Source of the DNA: Morinoia aosen | Lineage: Eukaryota; Arthropoda; Malacostraca; Amphipoda; Talitridae | Reading direction: 5' to 3' | NCBI GenBank assembly: GCA_030386875.1 | Contig: CM059576.1 | Location: 20,563,058 to 20,627,057 of the forward strand | Length of the DNA: 64,000 nt | Shown here: positions 1-9,803 of the stretch, one piece after another | Position numbering within the stretch: position 1 is the first letter of the stretch | Layout of the letters: every line of letters begins with the position of its first letter | Made by a program: the position numbers and the translations under genes | Notes under the pieces: generated by a model | What the model saw: only the letters and a program-made list of their open reading frames with translations | Databases searched by the model: none | Told to the model about the DNA's origin: nothing

Positions 1-715
1 ACAATTGATTGCATTCGCTCAATATAGCTAGTTTATTTTCAAAATTAGTCTGTTTTCAAAAATATTCGTAAGAAAATTTTTAAAGGTTTGAAGCCATAAA
101 ATAATTTGAATGCGAGTGATTGTAATTGCTCAGTGAAGTCGACAATTTTGGTCTGGTTAGCAAATTTTTGGTGTGTTGTTAACGCCAATTTTTCAAAATT
201 AAGGAAGTGCTTGAAAAAATTTATCTTGTAAACGGGTAGGTAAAAATCCAAACCAAATGCCAATAAGAACTTGAGACGGCTGCTCATTGGAAAATAATTA
301 TAATTATGCACAACTTTGTTGGGAACACATGGCTGAATATGGTTTGAAATTCCTAAATACCACAGTTTTCTATAGTGAGTTCTCTTAGTTTCTATTACAA
401 CATTTTCATTTTATCTTTAACAACACTATAAATCGCCGCCCGGGTCACTCTAGGATAGGCTTGTGAAATTCTGCTGCGGCATTCAGATAGCTCGGAGGTT
501 AACTTTGCAATAGACTTCTTCTTGAAGTTGATCTCCCGAGAAAGGAGGCTGGTTTGCCAGGATTTATAGAAGTTGGTTGTGTGGAGGTACCTCTTGTACA
601 GCTTGAAGTGCAGAAATTTTGGCATGATGCTGTAGATCTTGCATTCACAGAGAAAGTTGTAGTCTAACGTTGATTTCTCTAATTTACGAGGTGTATTGAA
701 AAATTTATGGTAAAG
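1..715 (-). pseudogene. Penelope-like element 5' fragment (N-terminal region and start of reverse transcriptase)
   Basis: A decayed PLE read on the minus strand. From about 715 down to 395 the frame carries an N-terminal block that includes YNFLCECKIYSI and PKFLHFKLYKR followed by a charged, probably coiled-coil stretch. The order PKFL.FK...LL.KEI is typical of the region before the PLE reverse transcriptase. A stop and frame change near 395 separates it from a second block, 311 to 45, with SSRLKFLLAFGLDFYLPVYK and FNFEKLALTT-like text, which belongs at the entry to the RT domain. Another stop lies at about 45, with PLE-like residues continuing to the window edge. The copy is therefore cut by the left edge of the window and carries several disabling changes. 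It lies head-to-head with the plus-strand PLE that starts near 720. Assignment rests on remembered family motifs, not on a search. Confidence 0.7.
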
Positions 716-719
716 TGAA

Positions 720-1194
720 ACATTTCCATGTGCCGCAATGAACAGAAATGGTCAAATCAGTGTCCGACTTCATTCAAACCAGTTTTCTATAGGCGCTATA
801 TTGATGATATTTTTGTCTTGTAAAAACCAAAATTGATGCTCATTCCTTTCTTCAATATTTCAATTCCAGACATCTCAATAAAAAATTCACTTCATACCCG
901 GAACAAAATACCCAATTGAAGTATCTTGATATCAATGTTTACCGATCGGGTAATAAATTAATAACCTCAGTCTACAGAAAACCAACATTCTCCGGGTTAG
1001 GTCTAAGTTACTTTAGTTTCTGTTGCAAGAGATTTAAACTTAAAAGCATTTCAACCCTTATAACTCGCGCTTATAATATTTGTTCAAACTACACTGACCT
1101 TCATAAAGAATTTACATTTTTGCAGCCTCATTTTACAACCGAAGGTTATCCACATTCAGTTATTTCTCATACCATTAATAAGTTCCTAAATAGT
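720..1194 (+). pseudogene. Penelope-like element A, reverse transcriptase part (upstream of nested insert)
   Basis: RT palm and thumb of a PLE. The stretch before the catalytic motif (NEQKWSNQCPTSFKPVFY) is followed by RRYIDDIFVL, with the YIDD box at 797-808. A stop at 821-823 and a frame change follow at once. The frame then continues with SFLQYFNSRH, FTSYPE, LKYLDINVYRSGNKLITSVY, RKPTFSGLGLSYFSFC and LITRAYNICSNY, which are the conserved PLE thumb blocks. The 5' half of the RT is missing. The frame is broken off at 1194 by the insert described next and resumes at 2707. It is a pseudogene because of the stop, the frameshift, the 5' truncation and the insertion. Confidence 0.85.
1180..1194 (+). 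repeat. Left copy of 15-bp direct repeat (target site duplication)
   Basis: The word aagttcctaaatagt occurs here and again at 2707-2721, exactly flanking the 1512-bp insert. It encodes KFLNS in the PLE A frame on both sides, so removing the insert and one copy would leave the PLE A frame open across the site. Variable-length target duplications of this size are known for PLEs. Confidence 0.85.
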
Positions 1195-1891
1195 TCAATT
1201 TCTTCACGTGTAAGTTTATTAATAAATGCACCTAGCATTTTCGTACTAAAACACAGCAATTCGTTAAAATCTATATTTCTGTCTAATTATAAAATGCAAC
1301 GTTTCGACGTATCAAACATCATCCTCAGGCTGTAAAAAAAACAGAATGATTTTCAGTCACATTGGAAAAAATGCATAAACTAACACTTAAGTAATATAGA
1401 CTAGATAAGTAGATCACAAAAGACGAAAGCGACTAGACAAAATAACAACCTTTTATATCACAGAAATAGTAGTATGACTAGATACATTGTACAAAACCGA
1501 TGTTCATCACACGAGAGACAAGAGCAAAATGGTCGAGCAGCCTCGTCGCACCTAGCAAGCTGAAGTTCTACGAAACAGTTTGAGAGCGAAAAAATCATTC
1601 GTGTTTTCATTAAGGGGAGGTTTAAGCTCATGAATGTGTAATGCTTCAATTATATGAATATGATCTTTTTTAATAACATTATAAAGAATTTTGGTGTTAG
1701 GGAACAGATCTTCATTGGATGGTTTGCAACTATGTTCAACACGAAAATGATTGAAAATGGAACCTTGATATTTATGAGCGGTTAATCTTTGCTTCAGGGT
1801 CATTCTGGTCATGCCAATGTAACGTTTATCAAGAGACTTACATTCTCTTCGGTTACATTTAAATTGATAAATCACACCGGCCTTGTCCAGA
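1188..1891 (-). repeat. Left arm of 704-bp inverted repeat
   Basis: This segment is the reverse complement of 1982-2685. Paired positions sum to 3873 at the inner end, at the hammerhead-like motif and at the outer end, so there is no net insertion or deletion between the arms. I saw no mismatch in the stretches I compared by eye. Bases 1188-1194 overlap the flanking direct repeat by chance sequence matching. The spacer is only 90 bp, so a transcript through the region could fold into a very long hairpin. Confidence 0.9.
1552..1875 (-). pseudogene. GIY-YIG endonuclease C-terminal part of PLE B, inverted copy
   Basis: Mirror of the plus-strand frame ending at 2321: same residues from IYQFKCNRREC to the C-terminal LFRRTSAC. 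It lacks the 33 residues that the plus copy has at its start, because those lie in the 90-bp spacer, which is not duplicated. It has RYIGMT, KQRLTAHK and the IIEALHIHELKPPLNE block. It is a truncated duplicate with no RT attached, and is not expected to be an independent gene. Confidence 0.8.
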
Positions 1892-1904
1892 AACTTCTAT
1901 TAAA

Positions 1905-2321
1905 GTGTGCGTGTATTATAAGAACCGTAAAATCAGTGACCAATTAGTAAAAAATAATCTGTCTGCATCTGGGGTCAACGATCTGGACAAGGCCGGTGTG
2001 ATTTATCAATTTAAATGTAACCGAAGAGAATGTAAGTCTCTTGATAAACGTTACATTGGCATGACCAGAATGACCCTGAAGCAAAGATTAACCGCTCATA
2101 AATATCAAGGTTCCATTTTCAATCATTTTCGTGTTGAACATAGTTGCAAACCATCCAATGAAGATCTGTTCCCTAACACCAAAATTCTTTATAATGTTAT
2201 TAAAAAAGATCATATTCATATAATTGAAGCATTACACATTCATGAGCTTAAACCTCCCCTTAATGAAAACACGAATGATTTTTTCGCTCTCAAACTGTTT
2301 CGTAGAACTTCAGCTTGCTAG
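1905..2321 (+). pseudogene. GIY-YIG endonuclease C-terminal part of PLE B, forward copy
   Basis: 138-residue open frame holding the end of a PLE polyprotein. After a linker (KISDQLVKNNLSASGVNDLD) comes GVIYQFKC as the GIY-equivalent strand, then CNRREC, a CxxxxC pair that may bind metal, then YIG in RYIGMT. KQRLTAHK supplies the family arginine, and IIEALHIHE supplies the acidic residue near the end. In PLEs this domain nicks target DNA so that reverse transcription can be primed. The reverse transcriptase that should precede it is absent, so this is a 5'-truncated copy despite its clean frame. The cysteine spacing differs from PLE A next to it (CAHC), so two lineages are present. The methionine at the start is only the first one available. 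Confidence 0.85.
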
Positions 2322-2685
2322 GTGCGACGAGGCTGCTCGACCATTTTGCTCTTGTCTCTCGTGTGATGAACATCGGTTTTGTACAATGTATCTAGTCATA
2401 CTACTATTTCTGTGATATAAAAGGTTGTTATTTTGTCTAGTCGCTTTCGTCTTTTGTGATCTACTTATCTAGTCTATATTACTTAAGTGTTAGTTTATGC
2501 ATTTTTTCCAATGTGACTGAAAATCATTCTGTTTTTTTTACAGCCTGAGGATGATGTTTGATACGTCGAAACGTTGCATTTTATAATTAGACAGAAATAT
2601 AGATTTTAACGAATTGCTGTGTTTTAGTACGAAAATGCTAGGTGCATTTATTGATAAACTTACACGTGAAGAAATTGAACTATTT
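1982..2685 (+). repeat. Right arm of 704-bp inverted repeat
   Basis: Partner of 1188-1891. It contains most of the forward GIY-YIG frame, the 3' region with its run of eight Ts near 2532, the hammerhead-like motif at 2545-2573 and the first part of the sequence that follows it. A recent duplication, a foldback event during reverse transcription, or an assembly artefact could all give such identity. Confidence 0.9.
2545..2573 (+). ncRNA. Hammerhead-ribozyme-like motif of PLE B (mirror copy at 1300-1328 on -)
   Basis: The sequence begins CTGAGGA, which matches the hammerhead core CUGANGA, and ends GAAACG, which matches the second core strand GAAA. Between them GATGT can pair with ACGTC (one G-T wobble) across the loop TTGAT to form a short stem II; one extra T sits at the base of the stem. 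Hammerhead motifs with very short stems are known from PLE terminal repeats, and the position after the GIY-YIG frame is right. I could not fold stems I and III with confidence, so activity is unproven. The mirrored copy lies in the left arm. Confidence 0.5.
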
Positions 2686-2706
2686 CGTAGGGCTGAAAAG
2701 TTAGAA

Positions 2707-3258
2707 AAGTTCCTAAATAGTAAATATATTCCGAAATCTCGTGTTCAAGCTCTAAACTATAGTTACTGTGTTTTACCATGTTTTGGATATCAAACGGAAA
2801 AGTTGACAAAATACCTTTCAGTGCTTATGACTAAATTTTTCCCAGAAATTTTCTTTCGTATTATTTTAGTTAACAAACGTACTATTGGATCATTTTTTAG
2901 ATTTAAAGATGTGCTCCCGACTGGCATGCGATCTTCCCTTGTCTACAATTTCAGTTGTGCGCATTGCGCATCGCAGTATGTGGGTTCCATCCCCCGAGCA
3001 CTTTACGTCAGGGTTTCTGAACATGCAGGTCAAAGTCATCGTAAGGTACGCTTGCTTACTTCTCCTACTCAGTCTAGTTTCAGACAACATTGTAGTAATG
3101 GCTCCTGTGAACAGATTATTGACATTACCAAATTTAAAATATTAGGTACTTGTAGTGCCAACTTAGACCCACGTATTTTAGAGTAATTATTCATTCACAA
3201 ACTCAAACTTTCTCTCAACGAAATGCAGAGTGCGTACCTTCTGAAAATAGTCAATCAA
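2707..3258 (+). pseudogene. Penelope-like element A, connector and GIY-YIG endonuclease (downstream of nested insert)
   Basis: Resumes the PLE A frame after the insert: KFLNSKYIPKS, then VLPCFGYQTEKL and LVNKRTIGSFFRFKD in the connector, and SLVYNFSCAHCASQYVGSIP with the CxxC pair and the YVG form of the YIG box. LYVRVSEH follows, and the block DPRILE marks the end of the domain. A TAA at 3184-3186 replaces the residue after ILE, and PLE-like residues continue in frame behind it (LFIHKLKLSLNEMQSAYLL). The first bases 2707-2721 are the right copy of the 15-bp direct repeat. With 720-1194 this forms one old PLE, now dead. Confidence 0.85.
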
Positions 3259-6200
3259 AAAATTATCATTACATTTTTCATTTATTTATTTGTCTTTCTT
3301 GCTTATATTCTGCGCTTCTGGATTTTGGGTGTACTGACTTTTCTATTATTTTACTTGCAGACTTTTTTTGAGAATGTGCCTAGGCATGTAATGTTCTGAG
3401 TATATGATTTTGAAGTACTTCTCTTCAATTTCTTTCACCATACATACGTTTCCTAACATCTTTTAGGCAGTCTGCAAAACTTCGCTAAAGCTATCTGAAA
3501 CGGCAAGACTGATACGAAATGGCTGTTTGGAGATGTTTTATCTTTTCCCAGAAATGTGTCGTTACTAGAAAAAGTTTATCAACATACCTTAATCCATATT
3601 TCTTAACTTGAGTCGTAGAACAATGATGTTTAGTTTTATAAAAAGTAAAATTGCAACATCAAAAAGGAGTGACTCTGTGGTGTCTAACGAAGTGGAACGT
3701 TACTTCCATTGTCTAGCTTTAATTAAAAATTGTGATCTCATGTAAATTATTACCCTAGTCTAGGTGTGATGCTGGTATCGTTAAAAAAGGATTCCAGGCT
3801 GCAAACAGCAATTTACTTGTAACCAACATTTGTGTTCATGTGACTCAAGTGCATGAAAGAGGTTGAAGATGATTCGTCCAGCTCCATTTCGTTATCATAA
3901 AGTATGGTAGAGAAGTGTTAAAGAAAAACGAAGTGTTGGATGCAAAACGTACGAGGCACAAAGGCCGGACGAGAAGGCTTGATGTATGAAGATGTATGAA
4001 GAAAAGCTTATAAGTGACAGAAGCGAAGTGACTTGGTAGACACATTCGATTGTACATACTTTAGATATGTAATGATAATTGAAATAACGAGAGGTATCGT
4101 CATTTTTGTGAATTACAAAGTGAGAAACGAAAGAAAGTGTTTATTCAATGATAATTAGGGATAAGTGTTAATTAAATGTAATTATTTCGAAAAAGGCAGT
4201 TAGAAAATCACTCTTACAGAACAGAATGCATGGATGCGCCAGCGAAGCATGTGGTGGCTTATGCAGCAGCCTGAGCAGCAGTCCTCAATAGCGATGCCTG
4301 CGTGTGAGGGACTGCAGGCTAAAACCTCTTTGGGAGAATTTAGTCATCATAAAAGTAGCTTTACAACAAGACCAAATTCTTATATTTTTAAAAAGAGTGC
4401 TACAAAACAGTTTTACTGCCCAATGGCTAAACTTCATAGTTACTCGCTTGTTCTAAAATTATTCACATTCGCCCGTCATTGCGTACGAGTCTCCACGTTG
4501 ATTTTAAAGCCCACCTATTTTGGGGGGATTTTATTGGGTTTTGTTATGTTTCATTAGGTTGTATGGGTTGGATTGGGCTATTGGGTTACAGTATCTTCAA
4601 TTGTATTCACAAGTAATTTTTTCAATATATACATTAATGATTTGTGTATACTGTTTTAAGCTGCTTCGTTCACGAGCAGAAGCTACCAATCTATCAGGAG
4701 TATGTTTTGGTAGAATATAATTTTTGATTTTCAGGCCCTTTCACTCTGGCCGCTAGTGTCGCCACGTGTAACACGATACTGCAGTCTCAGCATCTGCATG
4801 AGCAGCTTATGACCAACCACTTACAGATTAACTTCCATACGATGGTGTCAATTGTGGTGCAAAGCTCAAAGGCAACTCAGAAGTCCTACTCGGTTTTACT
4901 GGTGATGGTGCAGTTGACTTCACTGTTATTGGGCGCTAATGCAGAACAGGATATTGTAGGCATAAAATGCTAATGCAGATGTCAAGCCTGCAGTATCATG
5001 TTACTCATACTGCTGTTACTGATATACACTTCACGACACTGACAGCAACACTGAAAGAGGCTGAAAATCAAAAATTTCTAAATTAACAAATCTTACTCCC
5101 AACAGGTTCGTAGCTACTGCTTTTTCCATAAGTAGCTCAAGCTGTGTTCACACTGCATGCACAAATCATCAAGTAAGCATTCAAAAACTTAATTAAGAGT
5201 AAAATTTAAGGTACAGTAATTAAGTAAAAACAATTATAATGTTGTTTAAAAATGATGTGATAGTTTTCATAACAGTATGAATCAATATAACCGGTAACGC
5301 GTGGTGCGAATGCGAGTAGAAACCTTTTTCCTCAGCCCTATTGGGAGACCGATTTTTTCGGTCATGTTCCAGATGGCAGAGCATAAGCTAAAAATCTCCT
5401 GTAATAAGTGTTGTATGACAATTAAATATGAACCGACAATTTTCTTAACATTTCTCTCAGTAGAGCATTCGAGCAGGATTGCAATCACGCAAGTATAAAT
5501 TCCTTCTGTGCTGGAATTGTTTAGGCAGAAAAAGTCGCGTTACCATTTTAATGAATGGAAAAATATAACTCAAATTTCATGGAAAATTATGTTTGTAAAC
5601 AAGATAAATGCTTCGATGGGTATATTTTTATTTAAATTTGAAGAAGCCGTTTGCCTTGAGTGAGTCACCTTTTTACAAATTGACAACGCATTTTTTTTCG
5701 GTGTTTTTCCATAGCATAGAATGGAAGAAAGAAGGCTAACAATGTGTATAATATATGTGATATAAAAAGTAAGTAATATATTTCAGAGAAATCACTTGAG
5801 CCACGCACAAGGGAAATACTCTATGTCGAAAGCGCTACAAAAATCAAAATAAATACCAAATTGCATTCTAAACAATTTCAGAACAACGCTCACCGTCGTA
5901 AATTCTTTGCCACATTGGTTCATAACTGCCTACATTTCAATACCAAATCTGTTTTGGACCGTGCTTGTGACGGTACACCAGACCACCTCTGAATGAGCAC
6001 ACTTTGCACAAACATTACACGAGCGAGCCCTGCCCTGCACTGCTGCCCGCACGCACTCTGCTCATATCACACCGACACAGGATGTACGGGCTGTGCGTGA
6101 CGGAAATCCTTCCAAGTTTTGCTGCTCACTCATTTGAGAGAACTAACTGAACGTGATTTTGTAAGTCAACATATTCTCTCTCCTTGTTTTCATTTAATTT

Positions 6201-7381
6201 TTATCGGTTCTTCTGTGAAATTAAAATTTATTTCACGTCTTTTTTGACTTAATGGGCCCTGCCCTTTTGTACATTGAAATTAAACTACATTTCATGTTTT
6301 CTTGATACATATTAATTTCCCTTCTCTTTCATCTTGGGAAAAATATTTTCATTCGAAACGTAGCTCTAAACTAACTACAGTACTGAACTAATCTCCAAGT
6401 TATTCGCTTGGTTGTAATTAAATTTCTGAATGGAAGCCCTCGTTGATTTTTATTTTGAGTTCCTTTTGTGATGGGTATAGGAATTACTATAGATCAAAGT
6501 GTATATCCAAACTCTTAACGCATATATATGCTTTGTGTTCGACGTAAAATTGTCTCAGATGCGTTACTTGTGCGAGTGTTTTGCTCTCACACTTACCGAC
6601 GGTTTCAATTTTTGTTACTCGTAAATCAAAGAGATTTGATTACATCACTCAGTACGCTGTAATTAATGCGTTACAAACAAATTGATATGCCTTGCTCATA
6701 GTTTTCTTTCCGGCAACGGAGTGGGAAAATCTAATCTTGACTGGCTGATAAAATATTGGTTTGAAGTAAGACAAACGAAAAATATTTTAGAGGGGTATGA
6801 AAGGACTGTTTAAACATTGTTGATCCTAGGAAAACAATTTTGTGTGTTGCAAGTTGCATGTTTTCTGATATTTCTAACATTCGGCTTCAACTCATCCATG
6901 CACAAATGAATAATGAAATTTTCTTAGATTTATACATAAGTGCGTGTGATGCGAGGATGCGTTGTACTTACAAAATTATTGATTTATCATATACGTATCA
7001 TATACGTATTTGCGAAAACAGTTGTATAAACATCGGGGTGTGTGACATATCATTATTTCCAATCATTTGGAAAAGCGAAGCGTGAACATGATGACCTTTT
7101 ATAAGCAGCGTTTGAAGTATGTAGGTATTTGCTCCACTTAGATATTATAGCTCTAGACATTACAGACAATAGACATTACAGCTTCAGAAGAAGATAGCCA
7201 ATACATTACGCTTGACAAATAATTGAAGACCATGTTTCCCACCGAAAAGAGTTATTTGTGTAGCCGAGCACTAAGAAACCATGAACAGTTTGCATTACCA
7301 GTAATTGAGCACATTTTTCTCAACGTTTTAAATGAACTACAACTCGTCAAAAAGTAAGAACAAACTGTACATGTTTCAAAT
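3259..7381. other. Anonymous AT-rich DNA, nothing recognised
   Basis: About 4.1 kb between the PLE cluster and the piggyBac relic. Open frames are short and overlap on both strands, and none shows a motif I recognise. A short basic stretch near 3920-3990 (KKNEVLDAKRTRHKGRTRRLDV spans just over the reported length, so only its core AKRTRHKGRTRRL is cited) recalls helix-turn-helix linkers of transposases, but it is too short to call. No RNA gene or long repeat was seen. Confidence 0.5.
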
Positions 7382-9803
7382 TTAACCAATTAAGGACGAA
7401 AATTATTGTGGCAAGATATTATTAATTTTTCAGTAGGAATTTGTTAGTTAGGTCCTTTTTTATAATGTCAAACAATAAAAATGGGAAAAATTTAATGGGA
7501 ACCATGATTTTTTGACTGGCAGGAAATCCTGCCACTCGTTTATAAATACATGGATTTCATTGGGGTCCACATTTCCATTCAAATAACTTCAAAATTTTTG
7601 TGTGTACATCAAATAAAAAAAGGATTGAGCATAATGTACTCACCCATGTATACATAATTTTAAGTAGAGATAATATATAAAAATAATATTGAAATAAATA
7701 AAATAACGCAATAAATAGTTTTGGTGAAAATGTGTTCCTATATCACAAGGGAAGAATAACTATAGAAGCACACCCGTTTATGAAAATAACATTTGAGCCT
7801 AAAAATATTCAACAAAATATTAGCATTTAGACAAATATTAGCTTTCAATATAATAGTTTAATAATGCATTCCTTTATAAGAATATATTTATAGCAATTTT
7901 CATGTCTAGACAGATAATGCTAAAGCTCTTATCATAAAAATGCCTGGGATTTACCAAATTAGCTAATGCTTTCCTATATAGACCACACATTTTCATTCAT
8001 TCTCAACTCATTTTGTGTGGAGAGCTCCATGCATTCGGGGTGAAGAGGGATGTCACACATCTTACACACGAAGATTGCTCTGGAGGAGCATTGCAGACGT
8101 CGAGCATTGGGTTTTTCCCCTTCATTGTCCAACTGAGCTGCGTTGAACCGAACGCTTGATAGGCCGGACCTCTCGGCAGCTCCTCTGGACCAGGCCTTTT
8201 CTTTTGGGTGCCAGATTTTGTCATTATGGTGATTGACACATGACGGGTAAATTCAAGCAGTGAGATGTCTTCTTTCTCTTTGTAAAGTCTCCATGCACAA
8301 ACCGTTTGTGTATTGACGTTAGAAGCGAAAGTAGGCCACCACCATTTTTTTTATTTGATTCCTTGTTCTGTACGATTATACCGTATGATCGAAGGTAGCT
8401 ACACCACACCCAGGAATTTGTTATAAATGCTGATGGAATGAGGCATGTCAACAGTTATGTGTTTCCTTCCAGCCTTGTCCCACCCGGAGGCCTTCTGAAG
8501 TGGATGATTTTACACTTATTTGAAGCGACCATTACAGGTTTGTTATTCTTCCACTTCACCACAGATACGTTTTCAGTGAAGGCTTCCTCCATATTGCCAA
8601 GAGGCTTCTTCAATGTTGGCCTTTGTCATTAGTGGGGCCTTTTGCTACCTATCCTCTCTCAAAGTCCTCGTCGCCCCAATCTTCATTTTCGATTGTTCTT
8701 TCAGCAAAGGAATGTAAGCGAACTAGTTACCAAAAACTACATGCTGCCCTGGCCGTAATTTCAATTGATGAACCATCTCCAATACTACTATTCTGACCAA
8801 GAGAGTTTTGCATGGCACAAACTTTACTTTGATGACGAATCTTTTCAGTACATTCTTCGGCCCAAAATTCGTTAAACATTCAACAGGATTTGTTATCACT
8901 ATGGTTTTAGAAGTAAATTTTTCAAATCAGGTTTGTTTTCCATCAGCAGATTTATTTTGCGTAACTTTTTTCCAAGCAGAGAGCGTTTTCTTCTGTGTTG
9001 ATTTTGTTCTTTTTGATGTATTTGGCACATTGGCATCTTCAATTTTTGGGATGTTTTCTATTTCTGTCTCATTATCTTTGTCCGTGGTGTGCACGTTAGT
9101 GAGTATAATTCGGCGGGGTAGGTGATCAAGGTTACAAGTCACCTCGTCGTCGGATTCGTCAGAATCACAATCCGTCATTGCGTTGGGATCCTCAAGCGGA
9201 AGGACAATGCTACTAACGACACCTGTTTCACTGTCACTATCATTTTTTTACCTTTTCAATGAAAGATCAAGGGTTTGATCGTCGTTAAACCTGTTGAGGG
9301 AAGAAAATATGTTTATAAGAAAATAATCCATTTTAAATAATTATACATTCAGTATTATTGATATAAGAAACATCTTCAACATATATAGGCACAATTCATG
9401 TATTTGATGCCGGGTGGCAGGATATCCTGCCACTTCACTTTTTTTGTTATATAACTAAAATTTCATGTCATAAATTTCTTAAATACAATAACGAAAACAT
9501 TCTAACACTATTCAAGAGTAGTTTGAGCTATAACAAGCTAATATTTCGTTAACTGTTATCTATATACGCACCATTGTTTGCGCACCATTGCAGGCTGAGT
9601 TTAGCTGCACCCCACTCGGCTCTGTTCAGACTGCTGCTGCAGACAGTTGCCAAGCGCTAGACTCGTGAAAATTGTAGTGTAGCTAACTGAACCTAACCAA
9701 AACACAACTGAACCGAAACTTGACTAACTTTCTGAAAATTGTAATTTGAAATTAATTTTTAATTACACGGCAGGATTTTTTGCCACTCGCCTTAATGGGT
9801 TAA
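7382..9803 (-). mobile_element. piggyBac-type DNA transposon relic with TTAA target sites
   Basis: The left end reads TTAACCAATTAAGGACGA from 7382. The right end, read on the minus strand from 9803, is TTAACCCATTAAGGCGAG. The outer bases thus form inverted repeats beginning CC(A/C)ATTAAGG, each preceded by TTAA, the piggyBac target site. A second shared word, GTGGCAA, lies just inside both ends. Three further copies of a GGCAGGA...TCCTGCC-type word lie at about 7517-7536, 9409-9428 and 9773-9789. The one at 9409 is a perfect 20-bp palindrome, GTGGCAGGATATCCTGCCAC. Between the ends is a decayed, internally deleted transposase on the minus strand. The element is about 2.4 kb and is non-autonomous. 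Confidence 0.8.
8003..9178 (-). pseudogene. piggyBac-type transposase remnant, internally deleted
   Basis: Read on the minus strand in several frames. The N-terminus (from 9178) is acidic, DCDSDESDDEVTC, then basic, as in piggyBac transposases. Near 8890 NPVECLTNFGPKNVLKRFV fits the start of the catalytic region. The next recognisable text, near 8750, is LRPGQHVVFGN followed by FAYIPLL, which corresponds to the family block PGxHVxFDNFFTS with the catalytic aspartate position now Gly. GATRTLRED and KAPLMTKANIEE (the family's GT.R.NR...P block) follow near 8650. Later come AFITNSWVWC near 8410 and a C-terminal cysteine-rich piece, VCNAPPEQSSCVRC, near 8060. At about 1.2 kb it is well short of the usual 1.7-1.8 kb, so much of the catalytic core between the N-terminal block and LRPGQHV is deleted. 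Stops and frameshifts are numerous. Confidence 0.7.

Larger units (their letters stand above)
1195..2706 (+). mobile_element. Nested PLE-derived insertion with inverted-repeat structure (PLE B)
   Basis: A 1512-bp insert inside PLE A, bounded by the 15-bp repeat at 1180-1194 and 2707-2721. It consists of a minus-oriented 3' end of a PLE (1195-1891), a 90-bp spacer (1892-1981) and a plus-oriented 3' end of the same PLE (from 1892 to 2706). Each orientation carries a GIY-YIG endonuclease end, a 3' untranslated part, a hammerhead-like CTGAGGA...GAAACG motif and a short following stretch. The right side runs 21 bp past the palindrome (2686-2706) into text with the frame LFRRAEKLE. PLE copies with partial inverted or tandem duplicates and a partial terminal repeat are known, and this one fits that pattern. 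The near-perfect arms imply that it is young compared with its host element. Confidence 0.85.

Noticed and set aside
1905-2321. Free-standing homing endonuclease of GIY-YIG type
   Set aside because: The linker, the terminal block and the hammerhead-like motif behind it fit a PLE end, and PLE fragments surround it.
3900-3990. Helix-turn-helix-like basic stretch that might be a Tc1/mariner transposase start
   Set aside because: Only about 20 residues, with no DDE/D motif or terminal repeats nearby.
8808-9125. Plus-strand frame of 105 residues rich in Phe and Val
   Set aside because: It is the complement of the acidic and basic N-terminus of the piggyBac-type transposase.
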